Shown here piece after piece: positions 41,458 to 50,093 of a DNA stretch of 64,000 bases (position 1 is the stretch's first letter; each line of letters begins with the position of its first letter). The stretch spans positions 32,493-96,492 of the forward strand of contig NZ_NNBP01000013.1 of the NCBI RefSeq assembly GCF_002803155.1, given 5' to 3'. The DNA comes from Streptomyces sp. CB02959. Lineage in GTDB: Bacteria > Actinomycetota > Actinomycetes > Streptomycetales > Streptomycetaceae. A model generated the notes under the pieces. The model worked only from the letters and a program-made list of their open reading frames with translations, made no database searches and had not been told where the DNA came from. Position numbers and translations under genes: made by a program.

Positions 41458-42717
41458 TCACGGCATGTTCGCCCTCGCGATCCGGGCATTGACCCGGATC
41501 GGTTTCCCGCCCCAGGGGTGCTCGATCGGGTCGTTGTTCGGCACGGTGAATTCCTTGATCAGGCCCTTCTCGAAGAGTACGCACATGCTGGAACCGCCGT
41601 AACTGAACATGCCCAGCTCATCGCCCTTGCGGACGGTCTCCCCGATGAGATCGGTCCGGAGAACGACCGAGGAGATCTCCGTGATCCCGATGGGCATGAC
41701 GCAGACCTTCTTGCCGAATTCGCTGTCGATGAAGACCAGTCCGCGGGTGTTGACCGATGCCTCGTATCCCTGGGACAGGACACCCGCGTCCTTGTCCGGT
41801 ACGACGGTCTCGCTGAACATCAGCCCGGGGACGAGTTTCATGTCTGTGACGGTGCCGTTGACCGGTGAGCGCCACCGGTGATAGTCGGCACCCGAGAGGA
41901 ACGACTGGAACACATGGCCCCCGACGAACGGTTCGGCACGCTCGCGCCCCTGCACCATGTCCGTCAGCGAGTACGGCTGGGCCTTGAGCCAGAACCGGTC
42001 GTTCGGCGAGGTGACCTGCTTGTACGTCCATACCTGGCCGTCGTTGGGCGAGACAATGGCATCCGGCGTCGGATCCACCGGGCGGCACGCCTCCTTGATC
42101 TCGCGGTGGAAGAAGGCGTTGTAGGACGCGAAGCCGCCGTCGGGCTGCTCGGGCCTGGGAATGATGAATTCGTCGAGGTTGAACTCTTTCCAGGCGGGCG
42201 GGGAAAGCCAGCCGGAATCGCTCCTGTTGAGGACCGAGCGGCTCTTCTGGCTGTCCAGATAGCCGCACCATTCCGTGAGGATCGCCCTGAGCGCGTTGTT
42301 GAACGGCTGGAGGCGGAAGGCGGTCTCACCGGCTTTCGTCGCCATCATGTGCACGAAGAGGGCGGACATCGGGAAGGCGATGCGCTTGCTCTTGTCCGGG
42401 TTGTACGCCGGAGCCGTCCCGGTGATGTAGTTGAGGCAGTTCAGCAGCTGCGGGATATCGGCCACTTTCCGCTGGGTCGGCGGGACCTGCTCGATCATCT
42501 CCGTCACGTACTGCCGGACGGTCCCGTCCCGCTCGATCAGGTCGGCCAATGCCTGGACCGCAGGGCTGAATTGCTCTTCGTAGTCCGCGACCTTCTGGAC
42601 GAGCCCGGCCTGCCACTCGTCGACCGCGGCCCGGCTCTCCGGCAGATAGCCGGCCAGCCGACCGAAGGAGTGCCGGTACCGCGCCTCCAGCGTGGCCTGC
42701 GGAATGTCGTCGCTCAT
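41458..42717 (-). CDS. phosphatidylserine decarboxylase-like pyruvoyl enzyme (PSDC + PSD domains)
   Basis: A 419-residue protein. An N-terminal helical domain (about 30-170) of the kind found in PSD-like decarboxylases precedes the PSD catalytic fold, with FVGGHVFQSFLSGADYHRWR (about 265-284, including the conserved His280) and the self-cleavage site LGMFSYGGSSMCVLF (about 369-382). The pyruvoyl group should form at Ser376 or Ser377. The GGSS site replaces the LGST of true phosphatidylserine decarboxylases. Related two-domain enzymes decarboxylate amino acids such as tryptophan (PsiD). No pssA gene is adjacent, which supports a non-phospholipid role. GGAAGGGC precedes ATG 42717. Confidence 0.85.
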   Translation of the reverse strand: MSDDIPQATLEARYRHSFGRLAGYLPESRAAVDEWQAGLVQKVADYEEQFSPAVQALADLIERDGTVRQYVTEMIEQVPPTQRKVADIPQLLNCLNYITGTAPAYNPDKSKRIAFPMSALFVHMMATKAGETAFRLQPFNNALRAILTEWCGYLDSQKSRSVLNRSDSGWLSPPAWKEFNLDEFIIPRPEQPDGGFASYNAFFHREIKEACRPVDPTPDAIVSPNDGQVWTYKQVTSPNDRFWLKAQPYSLTDMVQGRERAEPFVGGHVFQSFLSGADYHRWRSPVNGTVTDMKLVPGLMFSETVVPDKDAGVLSQGYEASVNTRGLVFIDSEFGKKVCVMPIGITEISSVVLRTDLIGETVRKGDELGMFSYGGSSMCVLFEKGLIKEFTVPNNDPIEHPWGGKPIRVNARIARANMP

Positions 42718-42790
42718 GAAGTGCGCCCTTCCGATCGTGCGGCTTGTCCGGAATGTGAACGCGAACCTACGTCTCACCCCACTCCTCCAC

Positions 42791-42808
42791 ATCGCCTGAT
42801 CAGGTGAT
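42791..42808. promoter_or_regulatory. palindromic operator candidate upstream of the PSD-like gene
   Basis: CCTGATCAGG (42795-42804) is a perfect 10-bp palindrome, flanked by ATC and GAT arms that extend the symmetry to 18 bp with one mismatch. It lies about 75 bp upstream of the decarboxylase-like start. Confidence 0.6.
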
Positions 42809-42919
42809 ACGTCGTAATTATGGGCAAATCAGACTCATGTCCGCCGGGGTGGGGGTCGGCCGCCCGGTCGACGGTGTCGCCCGGGTGAGCCGCGTCTCAC
42901 CCGGGCGGCACCGCTTGCC

Positions 42920-42937
42920 TATGCAACGAGTTGCATA
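42920..42937. promoter_or_regulatory. PadR-type operator
   Basis: TATGCAAC and GTTGCATA form perfect 8-bp arms around GA. It is 14 bp upstream of the padR-like start and matches the ATGCAAC-type sites bound by PadR-family repressors, so autoregulation is expected. Confidence 0.82.
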
Positions 42938-42950
42938 GAAGGATCGGGGC

Positions 42951-43508
42951 ATGGCGCTCGAACACGCGATCCTCGTCTCCCTGCTGGAGAAACCGGGTTC
43001 CGGCTATGAGCTGTCCCGGCGCTTCGAGCGGTCCATCGGCTGCTTCTGGACCGCCACCCACCAGCAGATCTACCGCGTGCTCAAACGGATGGAGCACGAC
43101 GGCTGGATCGACGTGCGCGACGTGCCGCAGCAGGGCCGGCCGGACAAGAAGGAGTACTCCGTCGCCGCCCCCGGCCGCGCCGCCCTCTCCCAGTGGCTCC
43201 ACGAACCGGTCGAACCCGAGAGTGTCCGGCACGACCTCGCCGTCAAGATCCGCGGCGCGGCCTTCGACGACCCGGCCGCGCTGATCCGCGAGGTCGAGCG
43301 GCACCGCCGGACACACGCCGACCGGCTCGCCCACTACCTCGCGGGGGAGCGGCGCGACTTCACCGAGCCCGGGGCCGACGCCCCGCTCGACGCCGGGCAG
43401 GAGCTCCAGCACGTCGTGCTGCGCGGCGGCATCGCCTACGAGCGGATGACGATCGCCTGGCTCGACGACGTCCTCGCCACCCTGCACCGGCTCCGCCCCG
43501 CGCCCTGA
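42951..43508 (+). CDS. PadR-family regulator
   Basis: A 185-residue regulator. The winged helix covers about 1-85: SLLEKPGSGYELSRRFERSI, then THQQIYRVLKRMEHDGWIDV and GRPDKKEYSVAAPGRAALSQ. The C-terminal half is the vir-like helical dimerisation domain ending in WLDDVLATLHRL. The start is ATG at 42951 after AGAAGGATCGGGGC. It precedes an acyl-CoA dehydrogenase-like gene by 64 bp on the same strand and probably controls both. Confidence 0.92.
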   Translation: MALEHAILVSLLEKPGSGYELSRRFERSIGCFWTATHQQIYRVLKRMEHDGWIDVRDVPQQGRPDKKEYSVAAPGRAALSQWLHEPVEPESVRHDLAVKIRGAAFDDPAALIREVERHRRTHADRLAHYLAGERRDFTEPGADAPLDAGQELQHVVLRGGIAYERMTIAWLDDVLATLHRLRPAP

Positions 43509-43572
43509 CCCCGCGCGGGCGCCACGGCCCCACATCCCACCCCAAACCCCGAGCCCGGAAAGGCGTCCCCCC

Positions 43573-45294
43573 ATGGCGGATTCCCTGCTGTTCAACCCCC
43601 GCACCTACGACCCGGCGCACTTCGATGCCGAGACCCGCCGACTGCTGCGCGCCACCGTCGACTGGTTCGAGGCGCGCGGCAAGCGCCAGCTCATCGAGGA
43701 CTACCGCTCCCGTGCCTGGCTGACGGAGTTCCTCACGTTCGCCGCGAAGGAAAAGCTGTTCGCGACGTTCCTCACCCCCGCCTCCGCCGCGGACGGGCAG
43801 CCGGACAAGCGCTGGGACACCGCCCGGATCGCCGCCCTCAACGAGATCTTCGGCTTCTACGGGCTCGACTACTGGTACGCCTGGCAGGTCACCATCCTCG
43901 GACTCGGCCCGGTCTGGCAGAGCGACAACGCCACCGCCCGCGCCCGCGCCGCCGAACTCCTCGACCAGGGCGAGGTGTTCGCCTTCGGCCTCTCCGAGAA
44001 GGCGCACGGCGCCGACATCTACTCCACCGACATGCTGCTGGAGCCCGACGGCGACGGCGGCTTCCGGGCCAGCGGCGCCAAGTACTACATCGGCAACGGC
44101 AACGCCGCCGGCCTGGTCTCGGTCTTCGGCCGCCGCACCGACATCGAGGGCCCGGACGGCTACGTCTTCTTCGCCGCCGACAGCCGCCACCCGGCCTACC
44201 ACCTGGTGAAGAACGTCGTCGACTCCTCCAAGTACGTCAGCGAGTTCCGCCTCGACGACTACCCGGTCGGCCCCGACGACGTCCTGCACACCGGCCGCGC
44301 CGCCTTCGACGCCGCCCTCAACACCGTCAACGTCGGCAAGTTCAACCTCTGCACCGGCGCCATCGGCATCTGCGAACACGCCATGTACGAGGCGGTCACC
44401 CACGCGCAGAACCGCATCCTCTACGGCCGCCCGGTCACCGCCTTCCCGCACGTGCGCCGCGAGCTGACCGACGCCTACGTCCGCCTCGTCGGAATGAAGC
44501 TGTTCAGCGACCGCGCGGTGGACTACTTCCGCTCCGCCGGTCCCGACGACCGCCGCTACCTGCTCTTCAACCCCATGACGAAGATGAAGGTGACCACCGA
44601 GGGCGAGAAGGTCATCGACCTCATGTGGGACGTGATCGCCGCCAAGGGCTTCGAGAAGGACACCTACTTCGCCCAGGCGGCCACCGAGATCCGCGGCCTG
44701 CCCAAGCTGGAGGGCACGGTTCACGTCAACCTCGCCCTGATCCTGAAGTTCATGGGCAACCACCTGCTCAACCCCGCCGAGTACGCGCCGGTGCCCACCC
44801 GCCTCGACGCGGCCGACGACGCCTTCCTCTTCCAGCAGGGGCCCGCCCGCGGCCTGGGCGCCATCCGCTTCCACGACTGGCGCACCGCCTACGACCGCTA
44901 CGCCGAGCTGCCCAACGTCGCCCGCCTCCGCGAACAGGCCGACGCGCTCTGCGAGTTCATCACCACCGCCGCCCCCGACGAGGAGCAGAGCCGCGACCTC
45001 GACCTCCTCCTCGCCATCGGCCAGCTCTTCGCCCTGGTCGTGCACGGCCAGCTGATCCTGGAGCAGGCGCACCTGACCGGCCTGGAAACCGACGTCCTGG
45101 ACGAGCTGTTCGCCGTCCTCGTCCGCGACTTCTCCGCGCACGCCGTCGAACTGCACGGCAAGGACTCCGCCACCGAGGACCAGCAGCGCTGGGCGCTGGG
45201 CGCGGTCCGCCGCCCGGTCGTCGACGAGGCCCGCTCCACCCGCGTCTGGCAGCGCGTCGAGGCGCTGTCCGGGGCCTACGAGATGGCGCCGTAA
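43573..45294 (+). CDS. acyl-CoA dehydrogenase family protein
   Basis: A 573-residue flavoprotein of the acyl-CoA dehydrogenase superfamily. The N-terminal helical part runs to about 140, the beta domain contains FAFGLSEKAHGADIYSTDML and KYYIGNGNAAGLVSVFGR, and the helical part has FNLCTGAIGICEHAMYEAVT. It is about 170 residues longer than standard enzymes because of an extra C-terminal helical domain, as in the larger actinobacterial and very-long-chain groups. The catalytic base cannot be placed by eye. GAAAGGCGTCCCCCC precedes ATG. It follows a PadR gene. Confidence 0.9.
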   Translation: MADSLLFNPRTYDPAHFDAETRRLLRATVDWFEARGKRQLIEDYRSRAWLTEFLTFAAKEKLFATFLTPASAADGQPDKRWDTARIAALNEIFGFYGLDYWYAWQVTILGLGPVWQSDNATARARAAELLDQGEVFAFGLSEKAHGADIYSTDMLLEPDGDGGFRASGAKYYIGNGNAAGLVSVFGRRTDIEGPDGYVFFAADSRHPAYHLVKNVVDSSKYVSEFRLDDYPVGPDDVLHTGRAAFDAALNTVNVGKFNLCTGAIGICEHAMYEAVTHAQNRILYGRPVTAFPHVRRELTDAYVRLVGMKLFSDRAVDYFRSAGPDDRRYLLFNPMTKMKVTTEGEKVIDLMWDVIAAKGFEKDTYFAQAATEIRGLPKLEGTVHVNLALILKFMGNHLLNPAEYAPVPTRLDAADDAFLFQQGPARGLGAIRFHDWRTAYDRYAELPNVARLREQADALCEFITTAAPDEEQSRDLDLLLAIGQLFALVVHGQLILEQAHLTGLETDVLDELFAVLVRDFSAHAVELHGKDSATEDQQRWALGAVRRPVVDEARSTRVWQRVEALSGAYEMAP

Positions 45295-45396
45295 CACCAC
45301 TCCTGGGAGCTGCTCACCCACCCGGGGCCGCATACCGGTCCCGGGTTGCGGCCGCTGGTATCGGAACGGGCGAGCGGCTCCGGCGGGGGCGGGTAA

Positions 45397-45838
45397 GGTA
45401 GCGCTCTTCGGGCGGTCCGCCTCCCGGATTCCCGATTCCTGCTGGTGAGCGGCCGTACGTTCCGAGACGAGGCCGAGGGCCGCTGGAGTGCCAACGCCGT
45501 GGTGCTCTCCGCATCGGGTACACCTGAAGCCGAGTTCTGCGTCGGCGATGACATTCCCGCCCTGGTCACCGACGCCGACGGAGGAATCTGGACGGCTTAC
45601 GGCGACGAAGGCATCTACGGCGGCCACCCCGAGTCGGGAGCGGGCCTCGCGGGCTGGAACACCCAGGGTCAGACGTTCCGTCGAGTTGATACGCGCCGAG
45701 TTCAACGGCACCGCCTGGGAAGTGACCAGCCGGCGCCGGCTTCGGGTGCCCGGTCGAGTCGTCCTGCGCTGCGGCCAAGGCCGCGACGGACTCCTCTGGC
45801 TCCGGGCAGGCAACACCTGGCTGCGCATAGAGGCATGA
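45397..45838 (+). pseudogene. frame-broken gene, conserved hypothetical
   Basis: Two plus-strand frames together spell one protein. The first, from 45397, reads AVRLPDSRFLLVSGRTFRDE, then GDDIPALVTDADGGIWTAYG and DEGIYGGHPESGAGLAGWNT, a beta-propeller-like hypothetical, and then goes out of frame at about 45670. The second frame supplies VELIRAEFNGTAWEVTSRRR and LLWLRAGNTWLRIEA up to TGA at 45836-45838. The first frame has no start codon after the TAA at 45394. A central portion is probably missing. Loss of start, frame and centre marks a decayed gene. Confidence 0.72.
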
Positions 45839-45958
45839 TCGGGTTATGGAGCACCGGCCCGCACAGGTCGCCGCGGACCACCGGGCACACCGTCCGGCGG
45901 GCACGAGCGAGCCGGGCAACCCCGCCGTCACCGGTGTCCAGAGCTTCAGCCCGCCGCC

Positions 45959-45983
45959 GATTGACATCGCATGTGCGTCAATC
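45959..45983. promoter_or_regulatory. inverted repeat upstream of the carboxylesterase
   Basis: GATTGAC and GTCAATC are perfect 7-bp arms, 11 bp apart, ~125 bp upstream of the esterase start. A -35-like TTGACA (45961-45966) overlaps the left arm. Confidence 0.5.
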
Positions 45984-46107
45984 CGCCGGACTGCGGCGTT
46001 GGCCCGGGACTCGGCCTCCCTGACAGTCTGGGAGCCGTGTTCGAGGGAATGCCCGAGTCGATGGTGCTCCGGGCAGCCGACTGCGTCCTGTGTGGTGGAG
46101 GAAGCCC

Positions 46108-47622
46108 GTGGATATCCGCAGAACGACGGACGGTGTGGTTCGGGGCCGTCGGCCGGCCCCCGATATCGTCGCGTTCCTCGGTATTCCCTATGCCGCAGCG
46201 CCCTTTGGGGCCAACCGCTTCCGGGAGCCGCGTCCGGTGCAGGCATGGGAGGGAGTCCGTGAGTGCCTGGACTTCGGACCGGTGGCACCGCAGTCGGCGC
46301 GGCTTCCGGGCGCGCCGTCCTGGTCGCCCGGCGACGAGGACATCCTCACCCTCAACGTCTGGGCTCCGGCATCCGCCGATGGCCCGGTGCCGGTGCCGGT
46401 GCCGGTGCTGGTCTGGATCCACGGCGGTGCCTACACCTTCGGCTCCTCCGCGCAGCCCGACTTCGACGGCACCGCCCTGGCCCGTGCCGGTCTGGTGGTG
46501 GTGACCTTCAACTACCGCCTTGGTTTCGAAGGCTTCGGCCACCTTCCGCCCGGTGCCGAGCCGCCGTATCCGGAGAACCGGGGCCTGCTGGACCAGATCG
46601 CCGCGTTGCGGTGGGTACGCGAGAACATCGCCGCCTTCGGTGGGGACCCGGCCGACGTCACGGTGGCGGGGCAGTCCTCCGGGGCGGCGTCGGCTGCCTG
46701 CCTGATGGTGATGGACCGGGCCCGCGGGCTGTTCCGCCGCGTCATCGCCCACAGTGCCGTCGGCCCCTGCTATTCGAGGGAACTCGCGGCGGAGACCACC
46801 CGGCGGGTTGCCGCGGCAGCCGGCCTCCCCGCCACCGCCGCACACCTGACGTCCGCGCCCCCGCACGCACTGGTCGCGGCCTCCGACCGTGTCGTCGAAA
46901 ACTACCGGCAGGACCCGGGTTCCGGGCCCCGCCACTACAACCCGGTGATCTACGGCCCGGTCGTCGACGGCGACATCCTGCCCGGCGACCCCCTGACCGC
47001 GACGGCAGCCGGAGCCTCGGCGGTGGTGGACCTGCTGGTGTCCCACACCACTGAGGAGTACTGGCTGATGGACGCCGTCGGCAGCGGCGCGAAAGTCACC
47101 ACCGACGAACAACTCACCCGCTTCGCCCAGGTCTTCAACCTCCCCGACGACCTGGTGCCGGGTTACCGGGAGTTGATGCCCGACGCCCCCGCCCTCGACA
47201 TCCATCTTGCGCTCTTCGGCGACCTGCTGTTCAGCGAGTACACCAGCCGACTGGCGGAGCGGCACGCGCAGACCGGCGGCCGAGCGTTCACGTCCTGCTT
47301 CGCCCGCCAACGCAAGGGCCCCGAGGGAGTGGTACGTGCCTGGCACTGCGCGGACATCCCCTTCGCCTTCGGCAACCTCACCCTCCCCGGCGTCGAGTTC
47401 CTCATCGGAGGCCCACCCGACACCGCAGACCATGAACTGTCCCGGCGCATGATGGGGGCCTGGGTCGGCTTCGCCACCACCGGTGACCCGGGCTGGTCCC
47501 CGCTCGACGGCCCGACGACCACACCCCATGTCTGGGACACCGCGGACAGCCCGGCCGGGACGCGGCACGCCGCGGCCCGTGCCCTGTGGCGCCGAGCGGA
47601 CTTCTCACCGCTACGGCCCTGA
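46108..47622 (+). CDS. type-B carboxylesterase/lipase
   Basis: A 504-residue alpha/beta-hydrolase of the carboxylesterase type B family. It shows EDILTLNVWAP, the oxyanion hole HGGAY (about 105-109), and the nucleophile elbow VAGQSSGAAS with Ser190. The remaining acid and His lie in the second half; CADIPFAFGNL is the usual region before the catalytic-His segment. There is no signal peptide. A short Pro-Val run (four PV units) sits before strand 4. GTG at 46108 is chosen because GGAGGAAGCCC precedes it. The adjacent 3' gene is an aldo/keto reductase 254 bp away, so an operon is uncertain. Confidence 0.92.
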   Translation: MDIRRTTDGVVRGRRPAPDIVAFLGIPYAAAPFGANRFREPRPVQAWEGVRECLDFGPVAPQSARLPGAPSWSPGDEDILTLNVWAPASADGPVPVPVPVLVWIHGGAYTFGSSAQPDFDGTALARAGLVVVTFNYRLGFEGFGHLPPGAEPPYPENRGLLDQIAALRWVRENIAAFGGDPADVTVAGQSSGAASAACLMVMDRARGLFRRVIAHSAVGPCYSRELAAETTRRVAAAAGLPATAAHLTSAPPHALVAASDRVVENYRQDPGSGPRHYNPVIYGPVVDGDILPGDPLTATAAGASAVVDLLVSHTTEEYWLMDAVGSGAKVTTDEQLTRFAQVFNLPDDLVPGYRELMPDAPALDIHLALFGDLLFSEYTSRLAERHAQTGGRAFTSCFARQRKGPEGVVRAWHCADIPFAFGNLTLPGVEFLIGGPPDTADHELSRRMMGAWVGFATTGDPGWSPLDGPTTTPHVWDTADSPAGTRHAAARALWRRADFSPLRP

Positions 47623-47876
47623 AACGAAACTCCGGCCCGCAGGCACCCACCTTCGTCCGCCGCCCCGCCAGGCAGCAGCACAAGGTCGGAAACTCCGCCC
47701 TGACCGGCCCTTTCCGGCCGCCCTCACCGACTTCCCTTCGACAGATCCAACGGCCTTGCGCTGACGACAGGTTCCCGATGACGATGTGACGTTTCACCCA
47801 GCCCGTCGCCCTGTCACGGCACGCCGCGACCGGCCCATACTCCAGGACCTGACGAACCGACGGGTGGAGGAACACG

Positions 47877-48779
47877 GTGAGCGCAGCGGCCGCAGCGGGG
47901 ACCTGGAAGCTCGGGGACCTGGAGGTGAACCGCATCGGCTACGGCGCGATGCGACTGACGGGCAACGGCATGATGGGGAACTCCGACGGCGCACCGATCG
48001 ACCGCGATGCCGCCGTTGGCCTGCTGCACAGCGCGTTCGAGCAGGGCGTGAACCACATCGACACCGCCTCCTTCTACTTCTCGCCGCTGCGGTCCGCCAA
48101 CGAACTCGTCAACCGTGCCCTCGCATCCTGGTCCGGCGACGTGGTCGTGGCGACCAAAGTCGGTCCGGCGCGCGATGCCTCCGGTGAATGGCTCGCCATG
48201 GCCCGCCCCGACCGACTGCGCGGCCAGGTCGAGGAGAACCTGCGCCAACTCGGCCGAGACCACCTGGACGTGGTCAACCTGCGCCGCAACGGCCCCGCGA
48301 CGGCCTCGATCACCGAGCATTTCGGCGCCCTCGCCGAGCTGCGCCAAGCGGGCCTGATCCGCCACCTGGGGCTCTCGAACGTCCGCCCGGAGCACCTGCT
48401 CGAAGCCCTGCCGATCGCGCCGGTGGTCTGCGTGCAGAACTCCTACGGCCTGGACTGGCGCCGCGCCGACGAGAACGGGCTGGTGGACCTGTGCCGGGAG
48501 CAGGGGATCGCCTTCGTCCCGTACTTCGCCCTCGCCGGCCTCCGGCGCGAGGCCGCGGCCGGGCAGGAGCACGACGCCCGCGTCCACTCCGTCGCCCGCG
48601 CCCACCATGCGACACCGGCCCAGGTACGGCTCGCCTGGACCCTCCACCGAGGCCCGCACGTGCTGGCCATCCCCGGCACCACGAACCCGGCACACCTCGC
48701 AGAGAACATCGCCGCCGGAAGCCTGCGACTGACCGAGGAGGACGTGGCCGTCCTCGCGCCGCCGCCCGGTGGCCCGTGA
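47877..48779 (+). CDS. aldo/keto reductase
   Basis: A 300-residue (beta/alpha)8 NADPH oxidoreductase. HIDTASFYF gives the catalytic Asp and Tyr, VVVATKVGPA the Lys, and the NADPH segment is VLAIPGTTNPAHLAENI with LGLSNVRPEHL before it. The fourth catalytic residue, usually His in the strand-4 motif, is replaced: DVVNLRRNG has Arg there, as in one actinobacterial subgroup. It starts at GTG 47877 with GTGGAGGAACACG upstream. The substrate is unknown. Confidence 0.92.
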   Translation: MSAAAAAGTWKLGDLEVNRIGYGAMRLTGNGMMGNSDGAPIDRDAAVGLLHSAFEQGVNHIDTASFYFSPLRSANELVNRALASWSGDVVVATKVGPARDASGEWLAMARPDRLRGQVEENLRQLGRDHLDVVNLRRNGPATASITEHFGALAELRQAGLIRHLGLSNVRPEHLLEALPIAPVVCVQNSYGLDWRRADENGLVDLCREQGIAFVPYFALAGLRREAAAGQEHDARVHSVARAHHATPAQVRLAWTLHRGPHVLAIPGTTNPAHLAENIAAGSLRLTEEDVAVLAPPPGGP

Positions 48780-48871
48780 CGTGATGTCCGATGTGGCGTC
48801 CGGGCGGGTCGCACGTGGTGGAGGAATCTGCCGGCGGGCGCCATCGCAGCCTGAGCTTTGCGAGTGGGTAC

Positions 48872-48893
48872 GCCCCGCCCGGTCGGGCGGGGC
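48872..48893. terminator. bidirectional terminator hairpin
   Basis: GCCCCGCCCG (48872-48881) pairs perfectly with CGGGCGGGGC (48884-48893), between convergent genes ending at 48779 and 48909. The drawn loop is only GT, so the inner pair probably opens. Confidence 0.75.
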
Positions 48894-48908
48894 TGGTCGT
48901 GCCGGCTG

Positions 48909-49742
48909 TCAGTTGCCGGCTGTGAGCTCGGCTGGTGGCCGGTCGTCGATGATGATGCGGGTTACGGGTGGGCAGTCGTTGCCGGGCTGGTGGTGGGCGT
49001 CGGCGTTGTCGGTGTCGACTTTGTGCAGGGCGGTGCCGATGCGTTCGTAGATCCTGCGAGCGAGCTTTTGAGTACCAGGGGTGGCGGCGAGGTCTTGCTG
49101 GGCGGCGCGCAGTGCGTCGAGTGCGGCGATGAGGGTGCGACCGGAGATCTCGGCCTGGATGAGGCCGTGGTCTTCCTTGACGCCTGTGGGCAGCCGGAAG
49201 TGCTGGCCGCGGCTGGACTGGGCGACGAGGAAGTCCCAGTGGTCGCGGTGACAGATGATGTGGGCGTAGGCGATGCCCGCGGCGAGGGTCAGGAGATCGT
49301 CGAAGTCGTCCGGGACGGCGGCGGGTTCGTGGGTCTCCTCCGCCGCGGCCTCCGTCGGTGGTGTGGGTGGGTCGGGGGTTGCGGCCGCGGTGAGGTCGGC
49401 GCGAAGGGCTTCGACGGTGCCGCGGAGTACGGCGAGTTGGGTGAGGACCTGGTGCTCGTCGGGCGGGGGTGTGGCGGGTTGCAGGCGTTGGATGTCGTTG
49501 CGGAGGCTCTGGAGTTCGCTGTGGACGGCGTCGGTTCTGGCGTGGGTGTGGACTGCCGTGTCGCGGGCGTTCTGGGCTGCGCCGAGGGTGGATTCGGCGG
49601 TGGCGCGGATGCCGGCGAGGCTGCGGTCGAGTGCGTTGGTGATTGCCGATTGCGCGTTGCTGATCGCGTCGGTGATTGCTGTTTGCGCGTCGCTGATTGC
49701 TGTGCTGAGCTCTCCGATCACGCGGTTGGCGCCGAATGCCAC
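48909..49742 (-). CDS. unrecognised hendecad coiled-coil protein
   Basis: A 277-residue protein from GTG 49742, preceded by CCAGGGGGGAAC. Residues ~10-130 are a long amphipathic helix region containing two 11-residue repeats, ISDAQTAITDA and ISNAQSAITNA, and a predicted coiled coil up to LRNDIQRLQP. A Pro/Glu-rich linker (about 150-180) leads to a conserved-looking C-terminal domain with YAHIICHRDHWDFLVAQSSR and ALDALRAAQQDLAATPGTQK. No signal peptide or membrane segment. I do not recognise the family and assign no function; the design resembles scaffold or sensor proteins. Confidence 0.7.
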   Translation of the reverse strand: MAFGANRVIGELSTAISDAQTAITDAISNAQSAITNALDRSLAGIRATAESTLGAAQNARDTAVHTHARTDAVHSELQSLRNDIQRLQPATPPPDEHQVLTQLAVLRGTVEALRADLTAAATPDPPTPPTEAAAEETHEPAAVPDDFDDLLTLAAGIAYAHIICHRDHWDFLVAQSSRGQHFRLPTGVKEDHGLIQAEISGRTLIAALDALRAAQQDLAATPGTQKLARRIYERIGTALHKVDTDNADAHHQPGNDCPPVTRIIIDDRPPAELTAGN

Positions 49743-50093
49743 GTTCCCCCCTGGTGTTGGCGGCTGTTGTTGCAGCGGGAGGCTCCCCGTTGATCCTCCG
49801 GGTGACGCGGCGAGTTTCGGTCGCGGTGATCGCCGGGGCGCGTTGGCGTACATGGGGTTGTGTGGAAGTCCTGCGCGGGCGCTTCGGCTTGGCGAGTGCT
49901 TCCAGTTGGTGGCTGTGAACCCTGCCGGCTGCGGCCGTCATCGGGCAGGCGCTCGACATTCGGTGTGCTCGGCGACGGTGGCTTTCCCGTCAAAATGCGC
50001 CATTTCAGGCGCATGCGGGAACCCGGTGGGGGGAAGTCGACTCCTCATGCGCAGAGATGCACAGCGGTGCGTCCGGTACGGAGTGGGGGCAAT
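49743..50093. promoter_or_regulatory. divergent intergenic region with an inverted repeat
   Basis: A 351-bp gap between the coiled-coil gene and the secreted-protein gene, with no supportable ORF. ATGCGCC (49995-50001) and GGCGCAT (50008-50014) form a perfect 7-bp inverted repeat around ATTTCA, about 80 bp upstream of the secreted-protein start. Confidence 0.45.

Noticed and set aside
40675..42717. A defence island (Gabija-like) around the TOPRIM protein
   Set aside because: No ATPase, helicase, toxin or second component is adjacent; neighbours are metabolic enzymes with their own regulation.
45846..46262. Possible small gene between the broken hypothetical and the esterase (starts ATGGAGCACCGG)
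   Set aside because: Composition is unlike neighbours, no ribosome site, and it overlaps the esterase start and its presumed promoter repeat.
49632..49697. Short tandem DNA repeats as a possible CRISPR or minisatellite
   Set aside because: Only two diverged 33-bp units, both within a coding frame and encoding a regular helical repeat.
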